Below, one piece after another: positions 1 through 7,195 of a stretch of DNA of 21,576 bases (the first letter of the stretch is position 1; every line of letters begins with the position of its first letter). The notes beneath the pieces are model-generated. The model ran no database searches, was not told where the DNA came from, and was given only the letters and a program-made list of their open reading frames with translations. A program made the translations under genes and the position numbers. This DNA is from Caulobacteraceae bacterium (GTDB lineage Bacteria > Pseudomonadota > Alphaproteobacteria > Caulobacterales > Caulobacteraceae), in NCBI GenBank assembly GCA_004144935.1, contig SDZP01000015.1:1-21576 (forward strand), read 5' to 3'.

Positions 1-323
1 GAGTTGATGTTCCAGGTCGCGAGTCGAAGGCGCATGGCGTGTAGGTAGCGTTTAGGTTCGGTTACCGCCAGTTTCGCCTTTTGTTGTCCCCGAGTTCAGG
101 TCACGAGCGGCGGGCGGCAAGAAAAACACCCGGCGTCCGAGGACACCGGGTGAAAAGTTGTCTCTCATGCCGCCGCCGGGAGGGGATAGGTTTCCGGCAC
201 GGTCCGCGGCGGCGCGAGGTCGGACGCGCCAACCGCCATGTGTTGCATTAGAACAACTTCACCGCGGAAACGTCAACGACAATTCGGTGAAGATTTGGCT
301 GTGCCCGTCAGGCAACAGTCGAT
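1..323. other. non-coding left edge
   Basis: No convincing coding sequence is visible in these 323 bases. Reading frames here lack recognisable protein sequence and plausible starts. The only structure I can support is a hairpin with a minus-strand T tract at 122-152, listed separately. The stretch 153-323 lies between that hairpin and the end of lolA. It may be a long 3' untranslated region, or could hold a small RNA. Confidence 0.5.
122..152 (-). terminator. intrinsic terminator, minus strand
   Basis: A perfect 7-bp stem pairs 127-133 (CACCCGG) with 146-152 (CCGGGTG). Inside it, three more pairs (135-137 with 142-144) close a 4-nt loop. An A5 run at 122-126 becomes a T5 run directly after the stem on the minus strand, which is the layout of a rho-independent terminator. 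It is oriented to end transcripts coming from lolA, about 170 bp upstream. Confidence 0.7.
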
Positions 324-974
324 TCAGGGGCGTCCGGTCGTCCTGGCCGGCGGGAACGGGGTGGCGAACAGCTTGGCGTCGAGCCCGCCGACCCGCTCCA
401 GGCTGGTCAGCCGAACCCGGGTCGAGCCCTGCACCGTGGTCACCACCCAGCCCATCAGGCCGACCGGACTGTCGCTGAAGTTCATCGTCAGGCTGCCGCG
501 CGTCTGTTTGCGGCCGTCCGACATGGTCAGGGAAAAGCCGCCGTCCAGCCGACTGACCCGGCTGATCACCACGCCTTTGTCGAGCCGCACGTCCTGCGCC
601 AGGAACAGGGCCAGCGGCGTCTGGCCGAGGGGGTAGCGGTTGACGGTCTTCAGCCGGGTGTCGGCCTCGGACACGAAGCGGCCGTCGCTGACCAGCAGCT
701 TGCTGGCCGGGGCGTCGTAGGCGAAGCGGGCCTTGCCCGGCCGCTGCAGGTAGAAATCGCCCTGGGTCTGCGAGCCGCGCGGATCGGTCTGGATGAAACG
801 TCCCCTGGCCGAGGTCAGGCCCTGCAGATAGGCGGTGGCCTTGTCGACCAGCGCCTTGTCGGCGGCCGACAGCGGCGCCGCGAAGGCCGCGCCGGCGAGG
901 CCGGCCGCGGTCAGGCCAGCAGGAAGAGCGATCAGGCCGGCAAGCGCGGCGCGGCGGTTCATTGGATGGGTCAT
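324..974 (-). CDS. lolA: outer-membrane lipoprotein carrier LolA-like protein
   Basis: Periplasmic chaperone-type protein of the LolA family, which carries lipoproteins from the LolCDE transporter to the outer membrane. The product is 216 aa from the ATG at 974, or 212 aa from the ATG at 962. The N-terminus has an Arg-Arg pair (MNRRAALAGL), a hydrophobic stretch and an Ala-x-Ala signal peptidase site near residue 33. The Arg pair makes Tat export possible but not proven. The mature part fits the LolA beta-barrel fold: RGRFIQTDPRGSQTQGDFYLQRPGK near the front, a central FAYDAP...LLVSDGRF segment, and FLAQDVRL. It lies 84 bp downstream of ftsK on the same strand, an order known in many proteobacteria (ftsK-lolA). 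I did not see the LolB partner. In alphaproteobacteria such proteins are often annotated simply as LolA-like. Confidence 0.85.
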   Translation of the reverse strand: MTHPMNRRAALAGLIALPAGLTAAGLAGAAFAAPLSAADKALVDKATAYLQGLTSARGRFIQTDPRGSQTQGDFYLQRPGKARFAYDAPASKLLVSDGRFVSEADTRLKTVNRYPLGQTPLALFLAQDVRLDKGVVISRVSRLDGGFSLTMSDGRKQTRGSLTMNFSDSPVGLMGWVVTTVQGSTRVRLTSLERVGGLDAKLFATPFPPARTTGRP

Positions 975-1058
975 GTCGGCCCTAAAGTCATTGGTCGTCC
1001 TTCGGGTTGCAACATCGCGCGTCGAAGGGGCGAAAACACGGCCCTTACACCCCGAAAC

Positions 1059-3407
1059 CTACGGCGGCGGCCCAACCAGGATTTCGCGCTTGCCGGCATG
1101 GTTCGCCGCCCCGACGATCCCTTCCCGCTCCATCCGCTCCATCAGCGAGGCCGCCCGGTTGTAGCCGATCTGCAGGCGGCGCTGGATGTAGCTGGTCGAG
1201 GCCTTGCGGTCGCGGGTGACCACGGCCACGGCGTTGTCGTAGAGATCCGCGCCGCTGCCGTCGGACGCCACCGCCCCTTCGCTCTCCCCGTCCTCGTCGT
1301 CGCTGGCGGTGACTTCTTCCAGGTATTGCGGCTGGCCCTGGTCGCGCAGGAAGCGGGCCACCGCCTCGACCTCGCCGTCCGACACGAATGGCCCGTGCAG
1401 GCGCGTGGTGCGGCCGCCGCCGGCCATGTAGAGCATGTCGCCCATGCCCAGCAGCTGCTCGGCGCCCTGTTCGCCCAGGATGGTGCGGGCGTCGATCTTG
1501 GAGGTGACCTGGAAGCTGATCCGGGTCGGGAAGTTGGCCTTGATGGTGCCGGTGATGACGTCCACCGACGGCCGCTGGGTGGCCATGATCAGGTGGATGC
1601 CGGCGGCGCGGGCCATCTGCGCCAGCCGCTGCACGGCGCCCTCGATGTCCTTGCCGGCCACCATCATCAGGTCGGCGACCTCGTCGATGACGACAACCAG
1701 GTAGGGCATGTGCTCGGGGCGGATCTTCTCGCTCTCGTAGATGGCGCGGCCGGCCTCGTCGAAGCCGGTCTGGACCGTGCGCTCGAAATGCTCGCCCTTC
1801 TCAAGGGCTTCCTTGGCCCGCTCGTTGTAGCCGAGGATGTTGCGCACGCCGATCTTGGACATGCGGCGATAGCGGTCCTCCATCTCGCGCACCGTCCACT
1901 TCAGGGCGACGATGGCCTTCTTCGGATCGGTGACGACCGGGGCGAGCAGGTGCGGGATGCCGTCATAGACGCTGAGCTCCAGCATCTTGGGATCGATCAT
2001 GATGAAGCGGCAGAGATCCGGCGGCAGCCGATAGAGGATCGACAGGATCATGGCGTTGACCCCGACCGACTTGCCGGACCCGGTGGTGCCGGCGATCAGG
2101 AGGTGGGGCATCTTGGCCAGGTCGGCGATGTAGGGTTCACCGCCGATGCCCTCGCCCAGCGCCATGGGCAGGATGGTGCCGGGCTTCTCATAGTCGGCGC
2201 AGGACAGCAGGTCGCGCAGGTAGACCGTCTCGCGCTTGGCGTTGGGCAGTTCGATGCCGATGGCGTTGCGGCCCTGGACGACGGCGACGCGGCAGGCGGC
2301 GACGCTCATCGAGCGGGCGATGTCGTCGCTCAGGGCCACGACCCGGGCGTGCTTGACGCCGGGCGCGGGAGTCAGCTCGTACAGGGTGACGACGGGACCG
2401 GGACGAATCTGGTCGATGGCCCCGCGCACCCCGAACTCGCTGAGCACGCTTTCCAGCAGGCGGGCGTTCTGGCGCAGGGACGCCTCGTCGTAGACGCTGG
2501 CCCTCGGCTTGGGCTGGGCCAGCATGGACAACTCCGGCAGCTGGAAGCCGCCAGACTTGCTCTCGTCGAAATCGAAGGCCGGCTGGCGCTCGCGGGTCTC
2601 GCGCGCGGTGCGGGCCGGGGCCTTGGGCTGGCGGATGTTGAGCACCGGCTCGGCGACCGGCGGGGCGATGGGGATGTCTTCCGCCTCTTCGAGCGGCGGC
2701 AGGGCGGCGCGGGCCGCCGGCTGGCGGGCCTTGGCCGGCTTGCGGGCCGGGGCGGCGACCGGCTCGGCCTTCGGCTCGCGGTGCATGAAGCGGGCGAGGG
2801 TCTCCGGATCGAAACCGGCGGCCAGCTTCTGAAGGCCCAGCGACCAGACCGTGGCGGTCATGCCGCCGGCCGCCAGCAGCAGGCCGGCGAACAGGGCCGC
2901 GCCCGGCAGGTGGACGAAGCCGAACAGGTCCCGAACCAGGTTGAACAGTCCCTGGCCCCACAGGCCGCCGAGGCCCAGCGCCAGCGGCCAGGCCGCAGGC
3001 GGCGGCGGGGCGGCGACGGCGGCCGACAGCAGCAGCACGCCGAGGGTTCCGACCATCGCCTTCCGGCGCAGCGCGCCGCGGCCGCGGTCCGGCTCAGGGT
3101 CCAGCACCCGGGTCATGCCGAAGGCGGTCATCAGGATGGCGGTCAGCCAGGCGCCCAGGCCCAGCGACTGCATGAAGAGATCGGCGATCAGCGCCCCGGC
3201 CCCGCCCAGCGCATTGCTGGCGGAGCCGTCGGCGGCGGCGTTGAAGCTGGGATCGGCCGGGTTGTAGGTGGCCAGGGCCACGGCCAGGGCGGCGCCCGCG
3301 GCCGCCGTCAGCCCGCCCCGGAACCGCGCCGCGCCAGGCAGGCTCCAGGCGATGACCGCCGCTTCGACCAGCAGTTCCGCGCCCGAACGCCGCGCCGCCT
3401 TCGCCAT
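1059..3407 (-). CDS. ftsK: DNA translocase FtsK
   Basis: Septal DNA pump that moves chromosome ends through the closing division site and activates XerCD recombination at dif. The product is 782 aa, shorter than E. coli FtsK (which has a long linker) and usual for alphaproteobacteria. The N-terminal part (about 1-200) holds four hydrophobic membrane segments, followed by a Pro/Ala/Lys-rich linker to about 300. The motor domain has Walker A GTTGSGKS at 440-447 (Lys446) and Walker B LVVVIDE with Asp575-Glu576. The C-terminal gamma winged helix (SYIQRRLQIGYNRAASLMERME) recognises polar DNA motifs in characterised homologues. All key parts are intact. The start is the ATG at 3407. A CtrA-like box lies about 50-65 bp upstream, which would fit cell-cycle control if this is a Caulobacterales genome. 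Confidence 0.96.
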   Translation of the reverse strand: MAKAARRSGAELLVEAAVIAWSLPGAARFRGGLTAAAGAALAVALATYNPADPSFNAAADGSASNALGGAGALIADLFMQSLGLGAWLTAILMTAFGMTRVLDPEPDRGRGALRRKAMVGTLGVLLLSAAVAAPPPPAAWPLALGLGGLWGQGLFNLVRDLFGFVHLPGAALFAGLLLAAGGMTATVWSLGLQKLAAGFDPETLARFMHREPKAEPVAAPARKPAKARQPAARAALPPLEEAEDIPIAPPVAEPVLNIRQPKAPARTARETRERQPAFDFDESKSGGFQLPELSMLAQPKPRASVYDEASLRQNARLLESVLSEFGVRGAIDQIRPGPVVTLYELTPAPGVKHARVVALSDDIARSMSVAACRVAVVQGRNAIGIELPNAKRETVYLRDLLSCADYEKPGTILPMALGEGIGGEPYIADLAKMPHLLIAGTTGSGKSVGVNAMILSILYRLPPDLCRFIMIDPKMLELSVYDGIPHLLAPVVTDPKKAIVALKWTVREMEDRYRRMSKIGVRNILGYNERAKEALEKGEHFERTVQTGFDEAGRAIYESEKIRPEHMPYLVVVIDEVADLMMVAGKDIEGAVQRLAQMARAAGIHLIMATQRPSVDVITGTIKANFPTRISFQVTSKIDARTILGEQGAEQLLGMGDMLYMAGGGRTTRLHGPFVSDGEVEAVARFLRDQGQPQYLEEVTASDDEDGESEGAVASDGSGADLYDNAVAVVTRDRKASTSYIQRRLQIGYNRAASLMERMEREGIVGAANHAGKREILVGPPP

Positions 3408-3454
3408 ACTGAAAAGCCCTCGAACAGATTGAGAGCCCGTTGTGCGCGCGGAGG

Positions 3455-3470
3455 GTTAAGAGGCCATTTA
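3455..3470 (-). promoter_or_regulatory. CtrA-like binding site upstream of ftsK
   Basis: Plus-strand GTTAA (3455-3459), seven bases, then TTTA (3467-3470). Read on the ftsK strand this is TAAA-N7-TTAAC, one base away from the CtrA consensus TTAA-N7-TTAAC. The box ends about 48 bp before the ftsK start codon, where a promoter is expected. Function is inferred from position and match only. Confidence 0.4.
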
Positions 3471-3571
3471 CCTTGCACGCAGATTGGGTGCGGCATCGAC
3501 GCGGGGACGTGTTCGCCGCGCAGTAATGAAGGCGATAGCGGGAAGGCGGCCGGGGCGGCGTACATGTCCCC

Positions 3572-3618
3572 GACCTGCCGATCGGGACGCGTACCCCGGG
3601 ACACCGTCGCGGCAGGTC
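3572..3618. repeat. imperfect palindrome between chrR-like gene and ftsK
   Basis: A perfect 9-bp inverted repeat pairs 3572-3580 (GACCTGCCG) with 3610-3618 (CGGCAGGTC). The 29-nt interior can pair further (GACG 3585-3588 with CGTC 3605-3608). It lies about 30 bp downstream of the ChrR-like stop codon. A second small palindrome, GGGGA 3636-3640 with TCCCC 3646-3650, abuts and overlaps that stop. No T tract follows on either strand, so an intrinsic terminator is not supported. It may slow polymerase or be a REP-type element. Confidence 0.4.
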
Positions 3619-3649
3619 TGAGTCTCTGGAGCCGCGGGGAACGCGTCCC

Positions 3650-4333
3650 CTAGCGCCCGAAACCCGTCAGTCGCTGCAACAGCCCGATCGAACCGTCGAA
3701 CTTCGCCGAACCATAGGACACCGCCAGGGCGAAGCAGACCTCGCCCGGCAGAGCCTTCGGCTCGTGCTTGAAGCCGGGCAGGCCGACGTTGATGTCACCC
3801 GGATAGAAGGTTTCATGGCCATCGTTGAAGGCGCCGGTCAGGACCAGGGTGAATTCCTCGCCCTCGTGGTCGTGGGTGGCGACCCCGGAGCCGGGCTCGA
3901 TCCGCAGCAGATCGACCTGGCCTGGCCCCTCCATGGGGATGGGCAGCCGGCGGATGCCGAAGCCGGCGAATCCGAAATGCTTGCCGCCGAGGATCGCCCC
4001 GAAGGCGGCTTCGCGCACCGGATCGGGCAGGCGCATCAGTTCGTCCAGGCCTTTGGCGGCGCTGTTGGCGCCGGGCGCGCGGAGGTCCAGGTCGCCAAGC
4101 GCGTCGATCCGGGCCAGGGCCGCATCGGCGCCGCCGGCCTCGAGGGCGACAGGCGCCTCCTCGTCGAGAAAGGCCCCGGCCAGGTCCTCGTTGGGAGCCG
4201 GGCGGTCGTCGCGCACGGACGCCGCCGCCGAGGCGAGCAGCTTCAGGCCCGCGTCGGGCGCCTGCCGCAGGCGGTCGGCGAAAACCTCGATGTTGGCGTC
4301 GGCGGTCACGTCAAAAGCAGCCCTTGATGTCAT
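3650..4333 (-). CDS. ChrR-like cupin protein (putative anti-sigma, zinc-motif lost)
   Basis: Encoded just downstream of an ECF sigma factor, in the place of the anti-sigma ChrR, which holds Rhodobacter RpoE inactive until singlet oxygen damages the complex. The C-terminal half is a ChrR-type cupin. Numbering from the ATG at 4333 (227 aa), the metal ligands are His154 and His156 (HDH), Glu160 and His190 (FKHEP). The cupin fits the family well. The N-terminal half, which in ChrR binds zinc through His and Cys residues (HxxxCxxC) and grips the sigma factor, has no such motif here, and its only Cys is in the C-terminal part. A TTG at 4369 would give 239 aa; neither start has a good ribosome site. 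It could be an anti-sigma that binds without zinc, or a cupin sensor that has changed role. Confidence 0.75.
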   Translation of the reverse strand: MTSRAAFDVTADANIEVFADRLRQAPDAGLKLLASAAASVRDDRPAPNEDLAGAFLDEEAPVALEAGGADAALARIDALGDLDLRAPGANSAAKGLDELMRLPDPVREAAFGAILGGKHFGFAGFGIRRLPIPMEGPGQVDLLRIEPGSGVATHDHEGEEFTLVLTGAFNDGHETFYPGDINVGLPGFKHEPKALPGEVCFALAVSYGSAKFDGSIGLLQRLTGFGR

Positions 4334-4390
4334 GGAAAGGCGATATGGATCGGCCGGCAAGGCCGTCAAGGCGACCGGACCTGCGACACG

Positions 4391-5026
4391 TCATGCCGGT
4401 TCCTCCAGAACCGCCCGCAGCTTGCCGAACGCCAGCCGCAGCCTCGACTTCACCGTGCCGAGCGGTATCCCGGTAAGCTCCGCGATCTCGCCATGGCTGA
4501 GATCGTCGTAGATGGCCCGCCTGACGAGGTCGCGCTGGTCCTCGGGAAGCGTCATCAGCGCTTCGCCAATGCGCCGGCGCTGCTGTCCGGCGTCGAGGTC
4601 TTCGTGCGGTCCGGCCATCGGCGGCGGCTGCAGGGACGGCTCGTCCGGATCGAGGTCGGCGGTGCGGTCGCGGCGATAGAGGTCGATGCGGCGGTTGCGG
4701 GCGATGCGGTAGATCCAGGTGGAGACCGAGGCGCGCCGGGCGTCGAAGCTGCCCGCCTTGCGCCAGACGGTGACCAGCACCTCCTGCGCCAGTTCCTCGG
4801 CCCGGCCCCCGTCCAGGCCGAGCCGGGCCAGATAGCCCTTCACCCGCGGCGCGTAATGGTCGAACAGCAGGCGGAAGGCGGCGCGGTCGCCACGCTCGGC
4901 GATCGCCAGCACAAGGGCCGCGTAAGGGTCACCCCCCGTCGTGCCGCGACCACCCTGCAACGCCCTGAAACTCCCTGTCCGTTCATCGCAGCATAGACCA
5001 CCGGTCGCCCCGTTGGGCAATCGCAC
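4391..5026 (-). CDS. ECF sigma factor, RpoE/ECF11 type
   Basis: Extracytoplasmic-function RNA polymerase sigma factor. Region 2 is clear: FRLLFDHYAPRVKGYLARLG, then AEELAQEVLVTVWRKA and STWIYRIARNRRIDLYRRDR for promoter melting and -10 contact. A short linker rich in Asp and Pro follows, then region 4 with LPEDQRDLVRRAIYDDLSHGEIAE and the helix-turn-helix LTGIPLGTVKSRLRLAFGKLR for -35 recognition. Wording and order resemble Rhodobacter RpoE (ECF11), which agrees with the ChrR-like gene directly downstream. The GTG at 5026 gives 211 aa. A TTG at 4960, with AGGG four bases upstream, gives 189 aa, closer to the family's usual length, so the start is uncertain. No ATG occurs in frame in the first part. 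I could not identify a self-recognised promoter in the 70 bp before the divergent phaZ. Confidence 0.88.
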   Translation of the reverse strand: MRLPNGATGGLCCDERTGSFRALQGGRGTTGGDPYAALVLAIAERGDRAAFRLLFDHYAPRVKGYLARLGLDGGRAEELAQEVLVTVWRKAGSFDARRASVSTWIYRIARNRRIDLYRRDRTADLDPDEPSLQPPPMAGPHEDLDAGQQRRRIGEALMTLPEDQRDLVRRAIYDDLSHGEIAELTGIPLGTVKSRLRLAFGKLRAVLEEPA

Positions 5027-5095
5027 GCAGCCATTTGCCGCTGGACTTCGTTAAGCGATCGCGTGTTATGCTGCGCTGCAATAAAGGTCGGACAT

Positions 5096-6355
5096 ATGCT
5101 CTACACCCTGCAGGAAGCCACCTACTACGCCTCGACGCCGATGCGGCTGGCGGCGCGGGCGGCCCGGGACTTCTGGTCCTCGCCGCTGAATCCGGCGCGC
5201 GACACCGCCGTCGGGCGCAACCTTTACGCCGCCGCCGACCTCTACGCCAACGTCACCCGCCGCTACGGCAAGCCCGCCTGGGGCATCGACTCCACCGAGG
5301 TCAACGGCGTCCAGGTGAAGGTGCGCGAGACCGTGGTCTGGGAAAGCCCCTGGTGCCGCCTGATCCAGTTCGACCGCGACATGGGCGACATGCGCCGGGC
5401 CGGAAAGCTGCAGCTGGACCCGGCGGTCCTGCTGGTCGCCCCGCTGTCGGGCCACTACGCCACCCTGCTGCGCGGCACGGTCGAGCGATTGATCCCCGAC
5501 CATGCCGTCTTTGTCACCGACTGGGTCAACGCCCGCGACGTGCCGATGATGGAGGGCCGTTTCGACTTCCACGACTACATCGACCATATCCGTTCGATGC
5601 TCGGGGTGATGGGCGCGCGCGCCCATGTCATCGCCGTCTGCCAGCCGGGGCCGCCCGTCCTCGCGGCGGCGGCGCTGATGGCCGCCGACAAGGATCCCAA
5701 CCGGCCGCGCAGCATGACCTTCATGGGCTCGCCCATCGATGCGCGCCTGTCGCCGACCGTGACCAACCAGCTGGCCGAGCAGCGGCCGTTCGCCTGGTTC
5801 CAGTCGAACATGATCTACACCGTGCCGCCGCCGCACCCGGGCGCCCTGCGCCGGGTCTATCCGGGCTTCGTGCAGCTGGCCTCCTTCATGTCGATGAACA
5901 TGGAAAAGCACCAGGACGCCCACAAACGCTATTTCGACCATCTCGTGGTCGGTGACGACGACAGCGCCGACAAGCATCGGGTCTTCTACGACGAATATCT
6001 GTCGGTGCTCGACCTGACCGAGGAGTTCTATCTGCAGACGGTCGATATCGTCTTCCAGAAGTACCTGCTGCCCAAGGGCGAGCTGGTCCATCGCGGCCGC
6101 AAGGTCGACCTGAAGGCGGTCACCGACATCGCCCTGATGACCGTCGAGGGCGAGCTGGACGACATCTCCGGCGTCGGCCAGACCCAGGCCGCCCACGGCC
6201 TGACGCCGAACATCCCCGACGAGCTGAAAGAGCTCTATGTCCAGAAGGGCGTCGGCCACTACGGCGTCTTCAACGGCCGCCGGTTCAACGAAGAAATCGC
6301 CCCGCGGGTGGCCAGGTTCATCCGCCGAGTAGATCCGGACTTCCCAGAGACCTGA
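5096..6355 (+). CDS. phaZ: intracellular polyhydroxybutyrate depolymerase PhaZ
   Basis: Cytoplasmic enzyme that hydrolyses stored polyhydroxyalkanoate granules to hydroxybutyrate monomers and oligomers for reuse as carbon. The product is 419 aa from the ATG at 5096, which has an AAAGG ribosome site about nine bases upstream; an upstream in-frame start at 5063 has nothing in its favour. It belongs to the alpha/beta-hydrolase PhaZ family, whose nucleophile is a cysteine rather than serine. The segment VIAVCQPGPP places Cys182. Asp355 lies in GELDD and His388 in GVGHYGVFNG. These positions match almost exactly the Cys183/Asp355/His388 triad I recall for Ralstonia PhaZa1. No signal peptide is visible, as expected for the intracellular class. 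No PHA synthase or phasin gene lies in the window. It is divergent from the sigma gene, so the two 5' regions share about 70 bp. Confidence 0.93.
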   Translation: MLYTLQEATYYASTPMRLAARAARDFWSSPLNPARDTAVGRNLYAAADLYANVTRRYGKPAWGIDSTEVNGVQVKVRETVVWESPWCRLIQFDRDMGDMRRAGKLQLDPAVLLVAPLSGHYATLLRGTVERLIPDHAVFVTDWVNARDVPMMEGRFDFHDYIDHIRSMLGVMGARAHVIAVCQPGPPVLAAAALMAADKDPNRPRSMTFMGSPIDARLSPTVTNQLAEQRPFAWFQSNMIYTVPPPHPGALRRVYPGFVQLASFMSMNMEKHQDAHKRYFDHLVVGDDDSADKHRVFYDEYLSVLDLTEEFYLQTVDIVFQKYLLPKGELVHRGRKVDLKAVTDIALMTVEGELDDISGVGQTQAAHGLTPNIPDELKELYVQKGVGHYGVFNGRRFNEEIAPRVARFIRRVDPDFPET

Positions 6356-6432
6356 ACTCCGCCTGACCGCGTTTCAGGGCTGCAATGAAATGACCGTTTT
6401 CCGGCCCTGCAATACGGGGTAGTCGGAAGGCG

Positions 6433-7158
6433 ATGAGTCTCTTCAAGCCTCCGGCCTACAGCCACGGCGACCGCCTCGAGGCGGCCGGCCATGTGCTGCG
6501 CCTGAGCGTCAACGCCCGGGCCCGCCGCATCTCCCTGCGGGTCGACCGCACCCGCCGCGAGGTGGTGGCCACCGCCCCCTCCGCCAGGCGGCTCTCCGAG
6601 GCTGTCGCCTTCGCCCGCGAGCGCGCCGGCTGGATCAAGGCGCAGCTGGCCGACCTGCCGGAGGCGCGCATCGTGGCGCCCGGCATGACCGTCGAGCTGT
6701 TCGGCCGTCCCTTCCGGCTGGAGAGCCGGACCGGCCGGGCGAAAATCGACCTCGAGGCCGGCGTCATCGCCGCCCCCGACGACGCCGCCTTCGGCGATCG
6801 GGTCATGCGGCTGATCAAGGCCGAGTCCAGGCGCCGCTTCACGGAGATGACCGCCGGTTACGCCGCCCGCCTCAAGGTCCCGACCCCCAGCGTCAGCGTC
6901 GTCGACACCCGGGGCCGATGGGGCAGCTGCACCCCGGCGCGGACCGCCAAGCCGGCCTCCATCCGCTACAGTTGGCGCCTGGCCCTGGCGCCCTTCGCGG
7001 TGGCCGACTATGTCGCCGCCCACGAATGCGCCCACCTGATCGAGGCCAACCACGGACCAAGGTTCTGGGCTCTCGTCGACCAGCTGTTCGGCGATCCGGC
7101 CCCGCACAGAAGCTGGCTGCGGAGCCATGGAACGGGGTTGCACGCCTTCGGGCGCTGA
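6433..7158 (+). CDS. YgjP/DUF45-type zinc metallopeptidase
   Basis: Member of the YgjP-like (DUF45, M48-related) family of small soluble putative zinc proteases; the cellular substrate is not established. The product is 241 aa, close to the family's usual 230-250. The N-terminal half carries the typical segment RARRISLRVDRTRREVVATAP. The conserved block GRWGSCTP is followed by RYSWRLALAP, and the zinc site is AAHECAHLIEANH with His197, Glu198 and His201, plus His207 as a likely further ligand in the family HELAH....NH pattern. The start is an ATG with GGAAGG seven bases upstream. It follows phaZ by 77 bp on the same strand, but no functional link is evident. It is convergent with the ThiE-like gene, 37 bp away. 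Confidence 0.88.
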   Translation: MSLFKPPAYSHGDRLEAAGHVLRLSVNARARRISLRVDRTRREVVATAPSARRLSEAVAFARERAGWIKAQLADLPEARIVAPGMTVELFGRPFRLESRTGRAKIDLEAGVIAAPDDAAFGDRVMRLIKAESRRRFTEMTAGYAARLKVPTPSVSVVDTRGRWGSCTPARTAKPASIRYSWRLALAPFAVADYVAAHECAHLIEANHGPRFWALVDQLFGDPAPHRSWLRSHGTGLHAFGR

Positions 7159-7162
7159 CCGT

Positions 7163-7192
7163 TTCCACCTCCAGCGGGGCTCTGGCGTGGAA
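7163..7192. terminator. hairpin between convergent genes
   Basis: TTCCAC (7163-7168) pairs with GTGGAA (7187-7192), and CCAG (7171-7174) with CTGG (7182-7185), around a 7-nt loop. It sits almost exactly in the 37 bp between the YgjP-like stop and the ThiE-like stop, where a shared two-way terminator is expected. There is no T tract on either side, so this is a weak call. Confidence 0.35.
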
Positions 7193-7195
7193 GCT

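Noticed and set aside
966..3653. Very long open frame (895 codons) on plus opposite ftsK
   Set aside because: It mirrors ftsK codon structure, is rich in Gly/His/Asp/Ala with no recognisable domain, and arises from high GC in the antisense frame.
4840..5034. Alternative ATG frame (ATG at 5034 or 4986) overlapping the sigma gene start
   Set aside because: It does not continue into sigma sequence without a frameshift at the C6 run 4932-4937. An error there is possible but nothing in the text requires it.
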